The notes under the pieces are model-generated. The model worked only from the letters and a program-made list of their open reading frames with translations, was not told the origin of the DNA and searched no databases. From Sphingopyxis sp. (GTDB lineage: Bacteria > Pseudomonadota > Alphaproteobacteria > Sphingomonadales > Sphingomonadaceae), in contig PNJO01000004.1 of assembly GCA_013821905.1 (NCBI GenBank), forward strand, positions 1 through 55,740: a stretch of 55,740 nucleotides of DNA, given 5' to 3'. A program made the translations under genes and the position numbers. Below, piece by piece: positions 25,370 to 33,403 of the stretch. Each line of letters opens with the position of its first letter. Within the stretch, counting starts at the first letter, position 1.

Positions 25370-26968
25370 ATGCTTAAACAGCTCAGCGCACAGGACGCCC
25401 AGTTCCTCTACACGCAGACCGCGAACAATCTCACGCACATCATGGGGGTCTATATCTACGACCCCTCGACCGCGCCGGGCGGTTTCGTGCGGTTCAAGGA
25501 TATCATCCGCCACGTCGAGAGCCGCGTCCACACCTCGCCGCTGTTCAAGCGTCGCCTGCACCGGCTGCCTTTCGATCTCGACCATCCCTATTGGGTCGAG
25601 GACGAGCATTTCGATATCGAGGCGCATATGAGCCACGCGCGCCTGCCCGAACCCGGCGACTGGCGGCAGTTCTGCATCGCGGTCGCGCGCTGGTTCTCGA
25701 AGCCGATGGACATGAACCGGCCGCTCTGGGACATCTATGTCATCGAGGGGCTCGACCGGATCCCGGGAATTCCCAAGGGCAGCTTCGCGATGCTTCACCG
25801 CGTCCATCACGCCGCGGTCGACGGCGCATCGGGCGCGCACGCCTTCATCGCAATGAGCGACATCGACGCGCAGGGCACGCCCGCGATCGCCGAGCCGCCG
25901 CCGGTCGAGGAGCTCGGCCGTGCGCCGTCGAGCGCCGAGACGGTGACGCGCGCCTGGTCGGCGTCGATGCAGTCGCCGGTCAAGTTCATGAACGCGCTGC
26001 TCAAGGTCACGCCCGCGATCGTCGCCTCGGCGCGCAAGTCGATGGCCGAAGGCGGGATGACCGCGGGCGTCCCCGAAACGCGCTTCAACGTCCCCGTCGG
26101 CCCGCACAAGATGTTCGACGGGACGACGGTCGCGCTGGCCGACGTCGCCGACATCCGCAAGAAGGTGCCGGGCGCGACGGTCAACGACGTCGTGCTGACC
26201 ACCGTCGGCGGTGCGCTGCGCAAATATCTCGCGAAGCACAAGGAACTGCCGAAGGAGAGCGTCGTCGCGGTCGCGCCGATCAATCTGCGCGGCAAGGAGA
26301 AGGGGGCGGGCAAGGCGTCGACGCCGGGCAATCAGGTGTCGGCGATGAGCGTGCCCGTGCGCACCGACATCGCCGATCCGCTCGCGCGGCTCGCAGCGGT
26401 GCGTGATTACACGGTCGAGGCGAAGGAAGCGAAGGCCGGCGTCAGCGCGCGGATCATGACCGACCTGTCGCAGCATATTCCGGGCGCGACCATGGCCGCG
26501 GTCGCGCGCATCCTGACCAGCGAACGCTTCGCCGTCCGGGGCACGAACCTCTTCATCTCGAACGTGCCCGGCGCGCAGGTGCCGCTCTATCTGGCGGGCG
26601 CGCAGCTCGTGCAACAGCACGGCATGGCCCCGCTCGCGAACAATATGGGACTGTTCATCGCGACCCCCAGCTACAACGGCCGCATCGCCTTCTCGATCAT
26701 CTGCGAACGCGAGATCATGCCCGACATCGCCTTTTTCCGCGAATGCATCGACGAAAGTTTCGCCGACCTGATGGCCGCGACGCCGAAGCCCGAGAAGGCG
26801 CCGGCAAAGCCGAAAGCCGCTACGGCATCGCCGAAGGCGGTTCCGGCTCCGGCTGCAAAACCCAAGGCGAAGGCAAAGCCTGCCCAGAAACCCGCGAGCA
26901 AGCCAAAGGCGAAACCGAAATCCCCGGCGAAGGGGAAGAAGCCTCCCTCTTCGTCACCCCGGACTTGA
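25370..26968 (+). CDS. Wax ester synthase / diacylglycerol acyltransferase (WS/DGAT)
   Basis: A 532-residue WS/DGAT, which esterifies diacylglycerol or fatty alcohols with acyl-CoA to make storage triacylglycerol or wax esters. The active site HHAAVDG is at 146-152. Further family segments are FDIEAHMSHARLPEPG, PINLRGKEK and LFISNVPGAQVPLYLAGA. I chose the ATG at 25370, with AAGGA seven bases before it. After about residue 465 a long Ala/Lys/Pro tail follows, like that of the HAD-PlsC. The last codons (SSPRT-stop) read into the palindromic repeat, which supplies the stop. Confidence 0.93.
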   Translation: MLKQLSAQDAQFLYTQTANNLTHIMGVYIYDPSTAPGGFVRFKDIIRHVESRVHTSPLFKRRLHRLPFDLDHPYWVEDEHFDIEAHMSHARLPEPGDWRQFCIAVARWFSKPMDMNRPLWDIYVIEGLDRIPGIPKGSFAMLHRVHHAAVDGASGAHAFIAMSDIDAQGTPAIAEPPPVEELGRAPSSAETVTRAWSASMQSPVKFMNALLKVTPAIVASARKSMAEGGMTAGVPETRFNVPVGPHKMFDGTTVALADVADIRKKVPGATVNDVVLTTVGGALRKYLAKHKELPKESVVAVAPINLRGKEKGAGKASTPGNQVSAMSVPVRTDIADPLARLAAVRDYTVEAKEAKAGVSARIMTDLSQHIPGATMAAVARILTSERFAVRGTNLFISNVPGAQVPLYLAGAQLVQQHGMAPLANNMGLFIATPSYNGRIAFSIICEREIMPDIAFFRECIDESFADLMAATPKPEKAPAKPKAATASPKAVPAPAAKPKAKAKPAQKPASKPKAKPKSPAKGKKPPSSSPRT

Positions 26969-27027
26969 TCCGGGGTCCCGCTTTTCACCGTCGCTGAGCG
27001 GGACCCCGGATCAAGTCCGGGGTGACG
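26952..27027. repeat. Palindromic repeat overlapping the WS/DGAT stop codon
   Basis: Perfect 31-nt arms (26952-26982, 26997-27027), CACCCCGGACTTGATCC type, 14-nt loop. The first 17 bases are translated as the end of the WS/DGAT gene and contain its TGA. Confidence 0.92.
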
Positions 27028-27114
27028 GGAGGAGGACAGCGATGTCAAAACAGTTGCCAAAGACAACGCAACCAGCAAGAATCGCTGAAAATAGAAACCA
27101 TGCAGGATGACCGA

Positions 27115-28563
27115 ATGATTTTTGCCCCGACGCTCAGCGCCGACGCCGAGCTTGTGAAAGCGACCGATTATGCCGCCTGGTCGAAAGCGGCGATTGCCGC
27201 CGACGCGAAATCGGGGATGCAGGTGTGGCGCGACGCCGACGAGAGCCGGCATTTCGATTACAAGGCGATCCGCGCGCGGCTGGAAAAACTGCGCAAGCTG
27301 TCGGCGGCGGGCGACGTCAAGGGGCTGCTCTTCGTCCTCAACGAGGGCATCCACGGCAATATCGACGGCATGGGCGCCGAGCGCCTCTATCAGAAGGCGC
27401 GCTTCGGCACGAAGAAGCTGATCGAGGCCTATGTCGCCGAGGTCGTCGCGGCGCTCGACAAGATCGCCGCGTCGCGCAGCATCCCGCGCGAGGAAAAGCG
27501 CGATTTCTTCCGCCGCGCGCAGCATTGCTACGGCCGCTCGGCGCTGCTCCTTTCAGGCTCGGGCAGCTTCCTCTTCTTCCACGTCGGCGTCGTGAAGGCG
27601 TTGTGGGAACAGGGCGTGCTCCCGAACATCCTCGCGGGGTCGAGCGGCGGGTCGATCGTCGCGGCGATCGTCTGCACGCGCAAGGACGCCGACGTCGGCC
27701 CCTTCCTTGAAAGCAAGCGCCTCGCCAATCCTGCCCGCGATCCCGAGATGAAGCGGCTGGCGCCCGACGAAGTGCGCGACCGGCTGGCCGAACTGATCCC
27801 CGACCTGACCTTTCAGGAAGCCTATGAGATCAGCGGCCGCCATCTGAACGTCTCGGTCGCGCCGGCGGAAAAGCACCAGAACGGCCGGCTGCTCAACGCG
27901 ATCACCGCGCCGAACGTGCTGATCCGCGAGGCGGTGCTGGCGTCGTGCGCGGTGCCCGGCGTGTTCCCGCCGGTGATGCTGATGGCGCGCGACGAAAGTG
28001 GCGCGCGCGTTCCCTATCAGCCCGACCGGCGCTGGGTCGACGGGTCGGTGACGCACGACATTCCGACCAAGCGGCTCGAACGCCTCTATGGCGTCAACCA
28101 TCATATCGTCAGCCAGGCGAACCCGCTCGCGCTGCCCTTCGCGACCGACACGCGCAAGCAGATGGCGCCGATCGAGGCCATTCAGCACGCGTCGATCGCG
28201 ACCTTCAAGGCGTGGCTCAACGCGAACATGGTGATCTTCCAGAAGCCGCTCGAACTGGTGCCGCCGCTCAACAGCCTCGCGAACATGGCACGTTCGGTGA
28301 TCAATCAGGAATATACCGGCGACATCAACATCATCCGTCCGCCCAAATTCTGGTCGCCGACCAAGATTTTGAGCGACCTCGCGCAGGACGACATCGACGA
28401 ACTGATCGACACCGGCCAGCGCACCGCCTGGCCGAAGATCGAGATGGTGCGTACGCAGACCGCGATCAGCCGTGCGCTCGACGCGATCCTCGCGAAGATC
28501 GACAAGGCAGGCGACGATGGCCCCGGCCACCGCAGCTCGGCGCTGAAAAAGGCGGTTCGCTGA
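27115..28563 (+). CDS. DUF3336 / patatin-like lipase (putative triacylglycerol lipase)
   Basis: A 482-residue protein. The N-terminal about 130 residues match the DUF3336 region that precedes patatin in the yeast TGL3/4/5 and plant SDP1 lipases (DYAAWSKAAIAAD, then RLEKLRKLSAAGD). The patatin domain has the oxyanion loop GSGSFLFFHVGVVKALWE, nucleophile GSSGG with S177, and catalytic Asp in VDGSVTHD (D309). It should hydrolyse stored triacylglycerol. I chose the ATG at 27115 because AGGA stands seven bases upstream; ATG 27100 is an alternative. The next gene starts two bases after its stop. Confidence 0.9.
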   Translation: MIFAPTLSADAELVKATDYAAWSKAAIAADAKSGMQVWRDADESRHFDYKAIRARLEKLRKLSAAGDVKGLLFVLNEGIHGNIDGMGAERLYQKARFGTKKLIEAYVAEVVAALDKIAASRSIPREEKRDFFRRAQHCYGRSALLLSGSGSFLFFHVGVVKALWEQGVLPNILAGSSGGSIVAAIVCTRKDADVGPFLESKRLANPARDPEMKRLAPDEVRDRLAELIPDLTFQEAYEISGRHLNVSVAPAEKHQNGRLLNAITAPNVLIREAVLASCAVPGVFPPVMLMARDESGARVPYQPDRRWVDGSVTHDIPTKRLERLYGVNHHIVSQANPLALPFATDTRKQMAPIEAIQHASIATFKAWLNANMVIFQKPLELVPPLNSLANMARSVINQEYTGDINIIRPPKFWSPTKILSDLAQDDIDELIDTGQRTAWPKIEMVRTQTAISRALDAILAKIDKAGDDGPGHRSSALKKAVR

Positions 28564-28565
28564 TC

Positions 28566-29426
28566 GTGGCGACGGGCGCGCTCGTCCTTCCCGCGGATTC
28601 GGCCGGCGCCGGCGCCGCGCTCCACGTCACCCACTGGCTGCCCGAAGGACCGCCCAAGGCCGTCGTGTTGCTCGCGCATGGCTATGCCGAACATGCCGGG
28701 CGCTATGCGCATGTCGCGAAGCGGCTGACCGACGCGGGCTATGCGGTTTATGCGGTCGATCATTGGGGGCATGGCAAATCGGACGGCGAGGGCGGTTTCG
28801 TGCCGCGTTTCTCGGCCTTTCTCGACGGAATGCGCGAATTGCTCACCCTCGTCGAGGTCAACCATCCCGACACGCCGCGCCTGCTGCTCGGCCACAGCAT
28901 GGGCGGGCTGATCGCGACCCTGTTTCTGGTCGAACGGCAGGACGCGTTCGTCGCCGCCGCGCTGTCGGGCCCCGCGATCCTGCCCGCCGAACCGCCCTCG
29001 CGCTTCACCGTCTGGATCAGCCGCTTCCTGTCGCGCTTCTTTCCGCGCCTCGGCGTGCTGTCGCTCGACGCGACCGGCGTCAGCCGCGACCCGGCGGTGG
29101 TCGCCGCCTATCAGGCCGACCCGCTCGTCTATGGCGGCAAGATCGGCGCGCGGCTCGGCAAGGAATTCATGGACGCGATGGCGGTCGCGCAGGCCGATGC
29201 GCCGAAGATCGCGCTGCCGATCCTGATCCAGCATGGCGAAACCGACCGGCTCACCGCCCCTGCGGGCTCGCGCTACCTATTCGCCAATGTCGGCTCGACC
29301 GACAAGCGCCTCGAAATCTATCCCGGCCTCTTTCACGAAATCTACAACGAGCCCGAGCGCGACGCCGTCCTCGACGACCTCATCGGCTGGTTCGACGCGC
29401 ACCTCGCTGGCGGAACCGCATCATGA
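28566..29426 (+). CDS. Alpha/beta hydrolase, monoacylglycerol lipase-like
   Basis: A 286-residue serine hydrolase of the Hydrolase_4 (lysophospholipase/monoacylglycerol lipase) type. It has LLAHGYAEHAGRY (HG oxyanion region), the nucleophile elbow LLLGHSMGG with S111, Asp in HGETDRLT and His in GLFHEIYNE. The only reasonable start is the GTG at 28566, two bases after the patatin-gene stop. It overlaps the next gene by ATGA. In this context it would finish triacylglycerol breakdown by releasing glycerol and the last fatty acid. Confidence 0.9.
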   Translation: MATGALVLPADSAGAGAALHVTHWLPEGPPKAVVLLAHGYAEHAGRYAHVAKRLTDAGYAVYAVDHWGHGKSDGEGGFVPRFSAFLDGMRELLTLVEVNHPDTPRLLLGHSMGGLIATLFLVERQDAFVAAALSGPAILPAEPPSRFTVWISRFLSRFFPRLGVLSLDATGVSRDPAVVAAYQADPLVYGGKIGARLGKEFMDAMAVAQADAPKIALPILIQHGETDRLTAPAGSRYLFANVGSTDKRLEIYPGLFHEIYNEPERDAVLDDLIGWFDAHLAGGTAS

Positions 29427-30358
29427 GCTTTTTCATCATCGCCCTCATTTCGGCGGTCGTCTTCCTGACCCTGCTCTATTTCTTCTTCCCCGAGCAGATC
29501 GTGCTGCTGGCGCGCTGGCTGATGCGCAAGCGCGCGCGGGTCGAGCGCAGGACGGTGACGGTCGATGGCCGCGTCTGGCCCTATCTCGAGGGCGGCGATC
29601 CGTCGAAGCCGGTGCTGGTGATGGTGCATGGTTTCGGCGCCGACAAGGACCACTGGACCTTCTACGCCCCGTGGCTGACCAGGGACTATCGGCTGATCGC
29701 GCCCGACCTGCCCGGTTTCGGCGAGAATGACCGCGACGGCGAACTGCCCTTCGACGTCGGGAGCCAGGCGGCGCGGCTGAAGGGCTTTCTCGATGCGCTC
29801 GGTCTCGAGCGTCCGCATCTGGGCGGCAACAGCATGGGCGGCTGGATCGCGTTGCGCTTCGCCATCGACTATCCGGGCGCGCTGCGCACGCTGACGCTGA
29901 TGAACAACGCCGGCATCCTCGGCGCCGACGAAAGCGAGTTGCAGAAGCTCGCCGCGAACCGCGACTATAACCCGCTCGTCATCGCCAACCTCGAGGATGC
30001 CGACCGGCTGATCGCCTTCGTCGTCCACAAGCCGACCTATGTGCCCGCGCGATTGAAGCCGGTGATCTACGCCGATGCGCTGAAGCATCGCGATCTGCTC
30101 GACAGGATTTTCTGGACGATCGCCGACGAGATGGAGGCGAAGCCGCTCAACGACGAGCTCGGCAAGGTGACGGTGCCGACCCTGATCATCTGGGGCCGCC
30201 ACGACAAGCTGATCGACGTCAGCTGCGTCGCGGTGCTCGAAAAGGGCATCGCGAACAGCCGCAGCCATATCTTCGAGCATGTCGCGCACGTCCCGATGAT
30301 GGAGGATCCGAAAGCGACCGCCGAAGTCCAGCGCGCGTTCCTCGCCGAGCATCCCTGA
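29423..30358 (+). CDS. Membrane-anchored alpha/beta hydrolase
   Basis: A 311-residue alpha/beta hydrolase with an N-terminal membrane anchor (FFIIALISAVVFLTLLYFFF) and a basic stretch (RKRARVERR). The fold shows MVHGFGADKDHW, nucleophile elbow GGNSMGGW with S137, Asp in IIWGRHDKLID and His in EHVAHVPMMED. It is translationally coupled to the preceding lipase (ATGA overlap), which suggests a lipid substrate at the membrane. Whether it acts as an esterase or a lipase accessory factor is unclear. Confidence 0.88.
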   Translation: MSFFIIALISAVVFLTLLYFFFPEQIVLLARWLMRKRARVERRTVTVDGRVWPYLEGGDPSKPVLVMVHGFGADKDHWTFYAPWLTRDYRLIAPDLPGFGENDRDGELPFDVGSQAARLKGFLDALGLERPHLGGNSMGGWIALRFAIDYPGALRTLTLMNNAGILGADESELQKLAANRDYNPLVIANLEDADRLIAFVVHKPTYVPARLKPVIYADALKHRDLLDRIFWTIADEMEAKPLNDELGKVTVPTLIIWGRHDKLIDVSCVAVLEKGIANSRSHIFEHVAHVPMMEDPKATAEVQRAFLAEHP

Positions 30359-30376
30359 CATCGTTACCCCGTAACT

Positions 30377-30447
30377 GATCCCCGGCGAAAGCCGGGGCCC
30401 AGATGGCACGGCGCCATGCCCGTGGGCCCCGGCTTTCGCCGGGGGTC
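30377..30447. repeat. Palindromic repeat before gpsA
   Basis: Arms 30377-30401 and 30423-30447, GATCCCCGGCGAAAGCCGGG type, nearly perfect, with a 21-nt loop that is itself a dyad (GGCACGGCGCCATGCC). Confidence 0.9.
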
Positions 30448-30546
30448 ACAGCTTGCCCGGTTCGGGGGCCATGTCCGGGATGGCGAAGTGCAACTTGCCA
30501 ACCCCCCGATCTCGCGCCACTCTCGCCCGAAACAGGGGAGAGAGAT

Positions 30547-31548
30547 ATGCGCCTCAAAGTGGGCCTGCTCGGCGGGGGTAGCTGGGGAACGACGGTCGCC
30601 TCGGTCGTGTCGCGCAATGCGCCGATTGCCTTGTGGGCGCGCGACGCGGAGACGGTCGACGGCATCAACGCCGACAACGAGAACCGCAAATATCTGCCCG
30701 GCATCAAGCTGCCGTCCGCGCTCCGCGCCACCGCCGACATGGCAGAGGTCGTCGCGGGCGCCGACGTGCTCGTCATGGGCGTGCCCTCGCACAGCTTCCG
30801 CAGCGTACTCGAAGAGGCGAAGCGGCATCTCCGCCCGTGGGTACCGGTGATCAGCCTGACCAAGGGGCTCGAACTGTCCTCGGGCAAGAGGATGACCGAA
30901 CTGATCGAGGAGGTGTTGCCCGGCCATCCCGTCGGCGTGCTCACCGGCCCGAACCTCGCGCGCGAGATCATGACGGGGCAGGCGGCGGCGAGCGTCCTCT
31001 CGATGGAGGACGCGATCGTCGTCCGCGCGCTCCAGCCGGTGTTCCACTCGGGGCTGTTCCGCGTTTACACCAACACCGACCTGCTCGGTTGCGAACTCGG
31101 CGGGGTGCTCAAAAATATCATCGCGATCGCGGTCGGCATGGGCGACGGGCTCGGCGCGGGCGACAATACGCGCGCCGGGCTGATGACGCGCGGGCTTGCC
31201 GAGATCACGCGGCTCGGCGTCGCGATGGGTGGGCGCGCCGAGACTTTTGCCGGGCTCACCGGCATGGGCGACCTCATCGCGACCTGCACCAGCCCGCTCT
31301 CGCGCAACCGCCACGTCGGGGTCGAGCTCGGCAAGGGGCGTCACATCGACGAGATCATCGCGGGCATGAACATGGTCGCCGAAGGGGTGAAGAGCGCCCC
31401 GACCGTCATCGCGCTCGCCGAACGCCACGGGCTCGCCATGCCGATCGCGCGCGACGTCTATGACGTGACGCAGGGAAAACGCAGCGCGCTCGACGTGTTT
31501 CGCGGCCTGCTCCGCTCCTCGGTCGGCGACGAGGCGCATCCCGGCTAG
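30547..31548 (+). CDS. gpsA: Glycerol-3-phosphate dehydrogenase [NAD(P)+]
   Basis: A 333-residue cytosolic GpsA that reduces DHAP to sn-glycerol 3-phosphate for lipid synthesis. NAD-binding GGGSWGTTVAS begins near residue 9, SLTKGLE and GVLTGPNLARE mark the middle, and the catalytic Lys is in GGVLKNIIAIAVG. GGGGAGAGA precedes the start. Same strand as the acylglycerol genes, about 190 bp downstream of the last hydrolase with a repeat between, so it may have its own promoter. Its product is the PlsB substrate. Confidence 0.96.
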   Translation: MRLKVGLLGGGSWGTTVASVVSRNAPIALWARDAETVDGINADNENRKYLPGIKLPSALRATADMAEVVAGADVLVMGVPSHSFRSVLEEAKRHLRPWVPVISLTKGLELSSGKRMTELIEEVLPGHPVGVLTGPNLAREIMTGQAAASVLSMEDAIVVRALQPVFHSGLFRVYTNTDLLGCELGGVLKNIIAIAVGMGDGLGAGDNTRAGLMTRGLAEITRLGVAMGGRAETFAGLTGMGDLIATCTSPLSRNRHVGVELGKGRHIDEIIAGMNMVAEGVKSAPTVIALAERHGLAMPIARDVYDVTQGKRSALDVFRGLLRSSVGDEAHPG

Positions 31549-31588
31549 GCGATTCCGCCACGGCCCGTGCAGATTCGACGTCGGACCG

Positions 31589-31614
31589 GGAAGAAAACGG
31601 CCATTTGTTTCGTT
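31589..31614 (+). promoter_or_regulatory. ECF-type promoter 1 (GGAAGAAA-N13-TCGTT)
   Basis: Exact match to the motif shared by four transcription units of this locus; 48 bases separate it from the ATG at 31663. It drives the 111-residue exported protein. Confidence 0.75.
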
Positions 31615-31662
31615 GCTCCTCTGACCGCCCGCGATGTGGGTCTGTCAATCAGGAGATGGACG

Positions 31663-31998
31663 ATGAAAAAATGGACCGCCCTTTCGATGCTTCTGGCGCT
31701 TCCTGCCGGCGCCGCGGTTGCCGCGGTGCCCTATGGCTCGATGCCGTCGGGTTTCGAACGCCCGGAAATCCGCACCGCGCCGATCGCCGGCGTCCACAAC
31801 CAATATTGGTATAATTACAAGGCCGACATCCTCGAGGCCGAGAAGGAACTGATCAGCGACCTTCGTCACGCAACCGATCGCGAGGACCGCTGGGACGCCT
31901 GGGACGAATGGGCGGTCGAAGTGACCGACGCCGACAAGGATTATGTCAAGGAAATGCGCAAGAAGGGCTATCGCAGCGGCCGCGTGACGGTCGGCTGA
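31663..31998 (+). CDS. Small exported protein of the ECF locus (111 aa)
   Basis: A 111-residue protein with a clear signal peptide (MKKWTALSMLLALPAGAAVA, cleavage near AAVAAVPYG). The mature part is polar and helical, rich in Asp, Glu, Lys and Trp (YNYKADILEAEKELISDLRH, RWDAWDEWAVEV), with no cysteines. AGGAG precedes the start. I do not recognise a family. The ECF-type promoter directly upstream links it to the adjacent sigma factor; a periplasmic stress-protective or sensing role is only a guess. It is followed by a strong hairpin. Confidence 0.75.
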   Translation: MKKWTALSMLLALPAGAAVAAVPYGSMPSGFERPEIRTAPIAGVHNQYWYNYKADILEAEKELISDLRHATDREDRWDAWDEWAVEVTDADKDYVKEMRKKGYRSGRVTVG

Positions 31999-32043
31999 AC
32001 CGCGCCATGAGCTCCCCGGGAGGAAACTTCCGGGTCGCAAGGG

Positions 32044-32080
32044 AAGGGCGGGCGTCACATGGGGCGCCCGCCCTTTCTCT
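32044..32080 (+). terminator. Terminator-like hairpin after the exported-protein gene
   Basis: Perfect 11-bp stem AAGGGCGGGCG / CGCCCGCCCTT with a 10-nt loop, then TCTCTTGT on the plus strand. It separates this gene from the convergent anti-sigma gene and may end both transcripts. Confidence 0.75.
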
Positions 32081-32098
32081 TGTCCGTTTGTGGATGGT

Positions 32099-32812
32099 TC
32101 AGCGCCAGCCTTCGGCGCGGGCCTTGCGCTCGGCGGCATCGTCGAAGGGATCGCCCGCCATCATCGCCGCCGCCGCCGCCGCGAGTTCGCCCGAACCGGC
32201 CTGGCGGTAAATGGCCTGGCGGCTTCCCGGCATCGTGCGTTCGAGCGTCCAGCCGTCGTCGCTGCGGCATCCGATCCCGGCCAGCGCCGTGCCTTCGAAG
32301 CTGCGGCAGGTGCGTCCCGTCCGGTCGCGGAAGCTGAGGCCGATGCGGACCGGCGCGTCGGCGCGCTGGTTCGACGCGAGCTGCGTATCGAGCGCAGTGG
32401 CGAGCGCGCCCGATGCGACCAGCGCCCCGCCGTCGGTCGAGACATCGGCAGGCGCCTGCCATGGCTGGGTACCGAGCGTCAGCCCGAGCACCAGCGACGC
32501 CGCGATCGCACCCCAGTGCATCGGCGCGAAGCGCGTGCGTTTCGCCTCGCGGCGCGCAGCGAGGCTGGTGTCGACGGTGGGGGCCGGGGCATCCGCCTCG
32601 GCGCGCGCGAGCAGCTTCAGCAATTCGCCGGGGATCGCCTCCTCGACCACGGGCCCATAATGGCGTTGCAGCCGGTCGGTCAGCGCGCGGTGGCGCGCGA
32701 TCTCGGCGGCGAGCGCCGCGTCGGCCGCAGCCTCGCGTTCGATCCGGCGCGCGGTCAGATCGTCGAGCTCGCCGTCGACGAAGGCGGCGATGACGGCCTT
32801 GTCATAGGTCAT
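32099..32812 (-). CDS. Anti-sigma factor
   Basis: A 237-residue membrane protein encoded immediately after the ECF sigma gene (ATGA overlap at 32809-32812). The N-terminus VIAAFVDGELDDLTARRIER is the typical anti-sigma domain start. It lacks the HxxxCxxC zinc motif, so redox sensing through a zinc site is not expected. One membrane segment (WGAIAASLVLGLTLG, about residues 100-115) is followed by a periplasmic domain of about 120 residues with two Cys (GRTCRSF, GIGCRSD), a possible disulfide. It should sequester the sigma factor until an envelope signal releases it. Confidence 0.88.
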   Translation of the reverse strand: MTYDKAVIAAFVDGELDDLTARRIEREAAADAALAAEIARHRALTDRLQRHYGPVVEEAIPGELLKLLARAEADAPAPTVDTSLAARREAKRTRFAPMHWGAIAASLVLGLTLGTQPWQAPADVSTDGGALVASGALATALDTQLASNQRADAPVRIGLSFRDRTGRTCRSFEGTALAGIGCRSDDGWTLERTMPGSRQAIYRQAGSGELAAAAAAMMAGDPFDDAAERKARAEGWR

Positions 32813-33297
32813 GCGGCTTCTCCAAGCAGGAGCATCAGCGTGTCGCGTCCGCGCGCGAGACGCGAGGTGACGGTGCCGATCGGCACGTCCAATATTTCCG
32901 CCGCCTCGCGATAGGCATAGCCTTCGACGAGGACGAGCATCACGACCTCGCGCTGCTCATCGGGCAGACGCGCCATCGCGCTGTCGATGTCGCCGCGCAG
33001 CGTGCCCGCCTCGACGCTGTCGGCGTCGTCGCCTGCGATCTGGACGGCGGCCTCGTCGATGGGGGCATGGACGCCGCGGCGGCCACTCGCGCGGCGTTCG
33101 TCGATCCACAGGTTACGGGTGATGCGGTACATCCAGCTGTCCAGTCTCGTTCCTTGCTGCCATTGGCCCTGCGACTTCAGCGCGCGCTCGATCGCGGCCT
33201 GGCACAGGTCGTCGGCGTCGGCGGCACTCCCCGCCAGCCCGCGCGCGAACCGGCGCAGGCGCGGCAGAATGTCGATCAATTGTTCTTCGAAGCGCAT
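32809..33297 (-). CDS. ECF RNA polymerase sigma factor
   Basis: A 162-residue group IV sigma-70 factor. Region 2 is visible (RFARGLAGSAADADDLCQAA, then WMYRITRNLWIDERR) and region 4 (ARLPDEQREVVMLVLVEGYA, then YREAAEILDVPIGTVTSRLA). It is co-translated with the anti-sigma factor. Its own upstream region carries the promoter motif found at three other nearby units, which implies autoregulation. No NepR, PhyR or histidine kinase is adjacent, so it is not an EcfG general-stress system by context. The ECF group was not determined. Confidence 0.93.
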   Translation of the reverse strand: MRFEEQLIDILPRLRRFARGLAGSAADADDLCQAAIERALKSQGQWQQGTRLDSWMYRITRNLWIDERRASGRRGVHAPIDEAAVQIAGDDADSVEAGTLRGDIDSAMARLPDEQREVVMLVLVEGYAYREAAEILDVPIGTVTSRLARGRDTLMLLLGEAA

Positions 33298-33318
33298 ATC
33301 CGCCTTTTTGCCGTGCGG

Positions 33319-33344
33319 GGAAGAAACGACCGCCTTCTATCGTT
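33319..33344 (+). promoter_or_regulatory. ECF-type promoter 2, for the S8 protease
   Basis: GGAAGAAA-N13-TCGTT on the plus strand, ending 59 bases before the protease start. It interleaves with the minus-strand promoter 3 in one palindrome. Confidence 0.72.
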
Positions 33345-33350
33345 TCTTCC
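33325..33350 (-). promoter_or_regulatory. ECF-type promoter 3, for the sigma/anti-sigma operon
   Basis: GGAAGAAA-N13-TCGTT on the minus strand, ending 27 bases before the sigma start. With promoter 2 it forms the perfect dyad GGAAGAAACGA-N10-TCGTTTCTTCC (33319-33350). Confidence 0.75.
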
Positions 33351-33403
33351 GCATCCTGCTAAAAAAATTCCGGAGCGACGGGCTCCGGCTGCGACAAGGA
33401 TGA

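Noticed and set aside
32809-33350. EcfG general stress response locus
   Set aside because: The promoter motif resembles the EcfG consensus, but the partner is a membrane anti-sigma factor and no NepR, PhyR or kinase is present.
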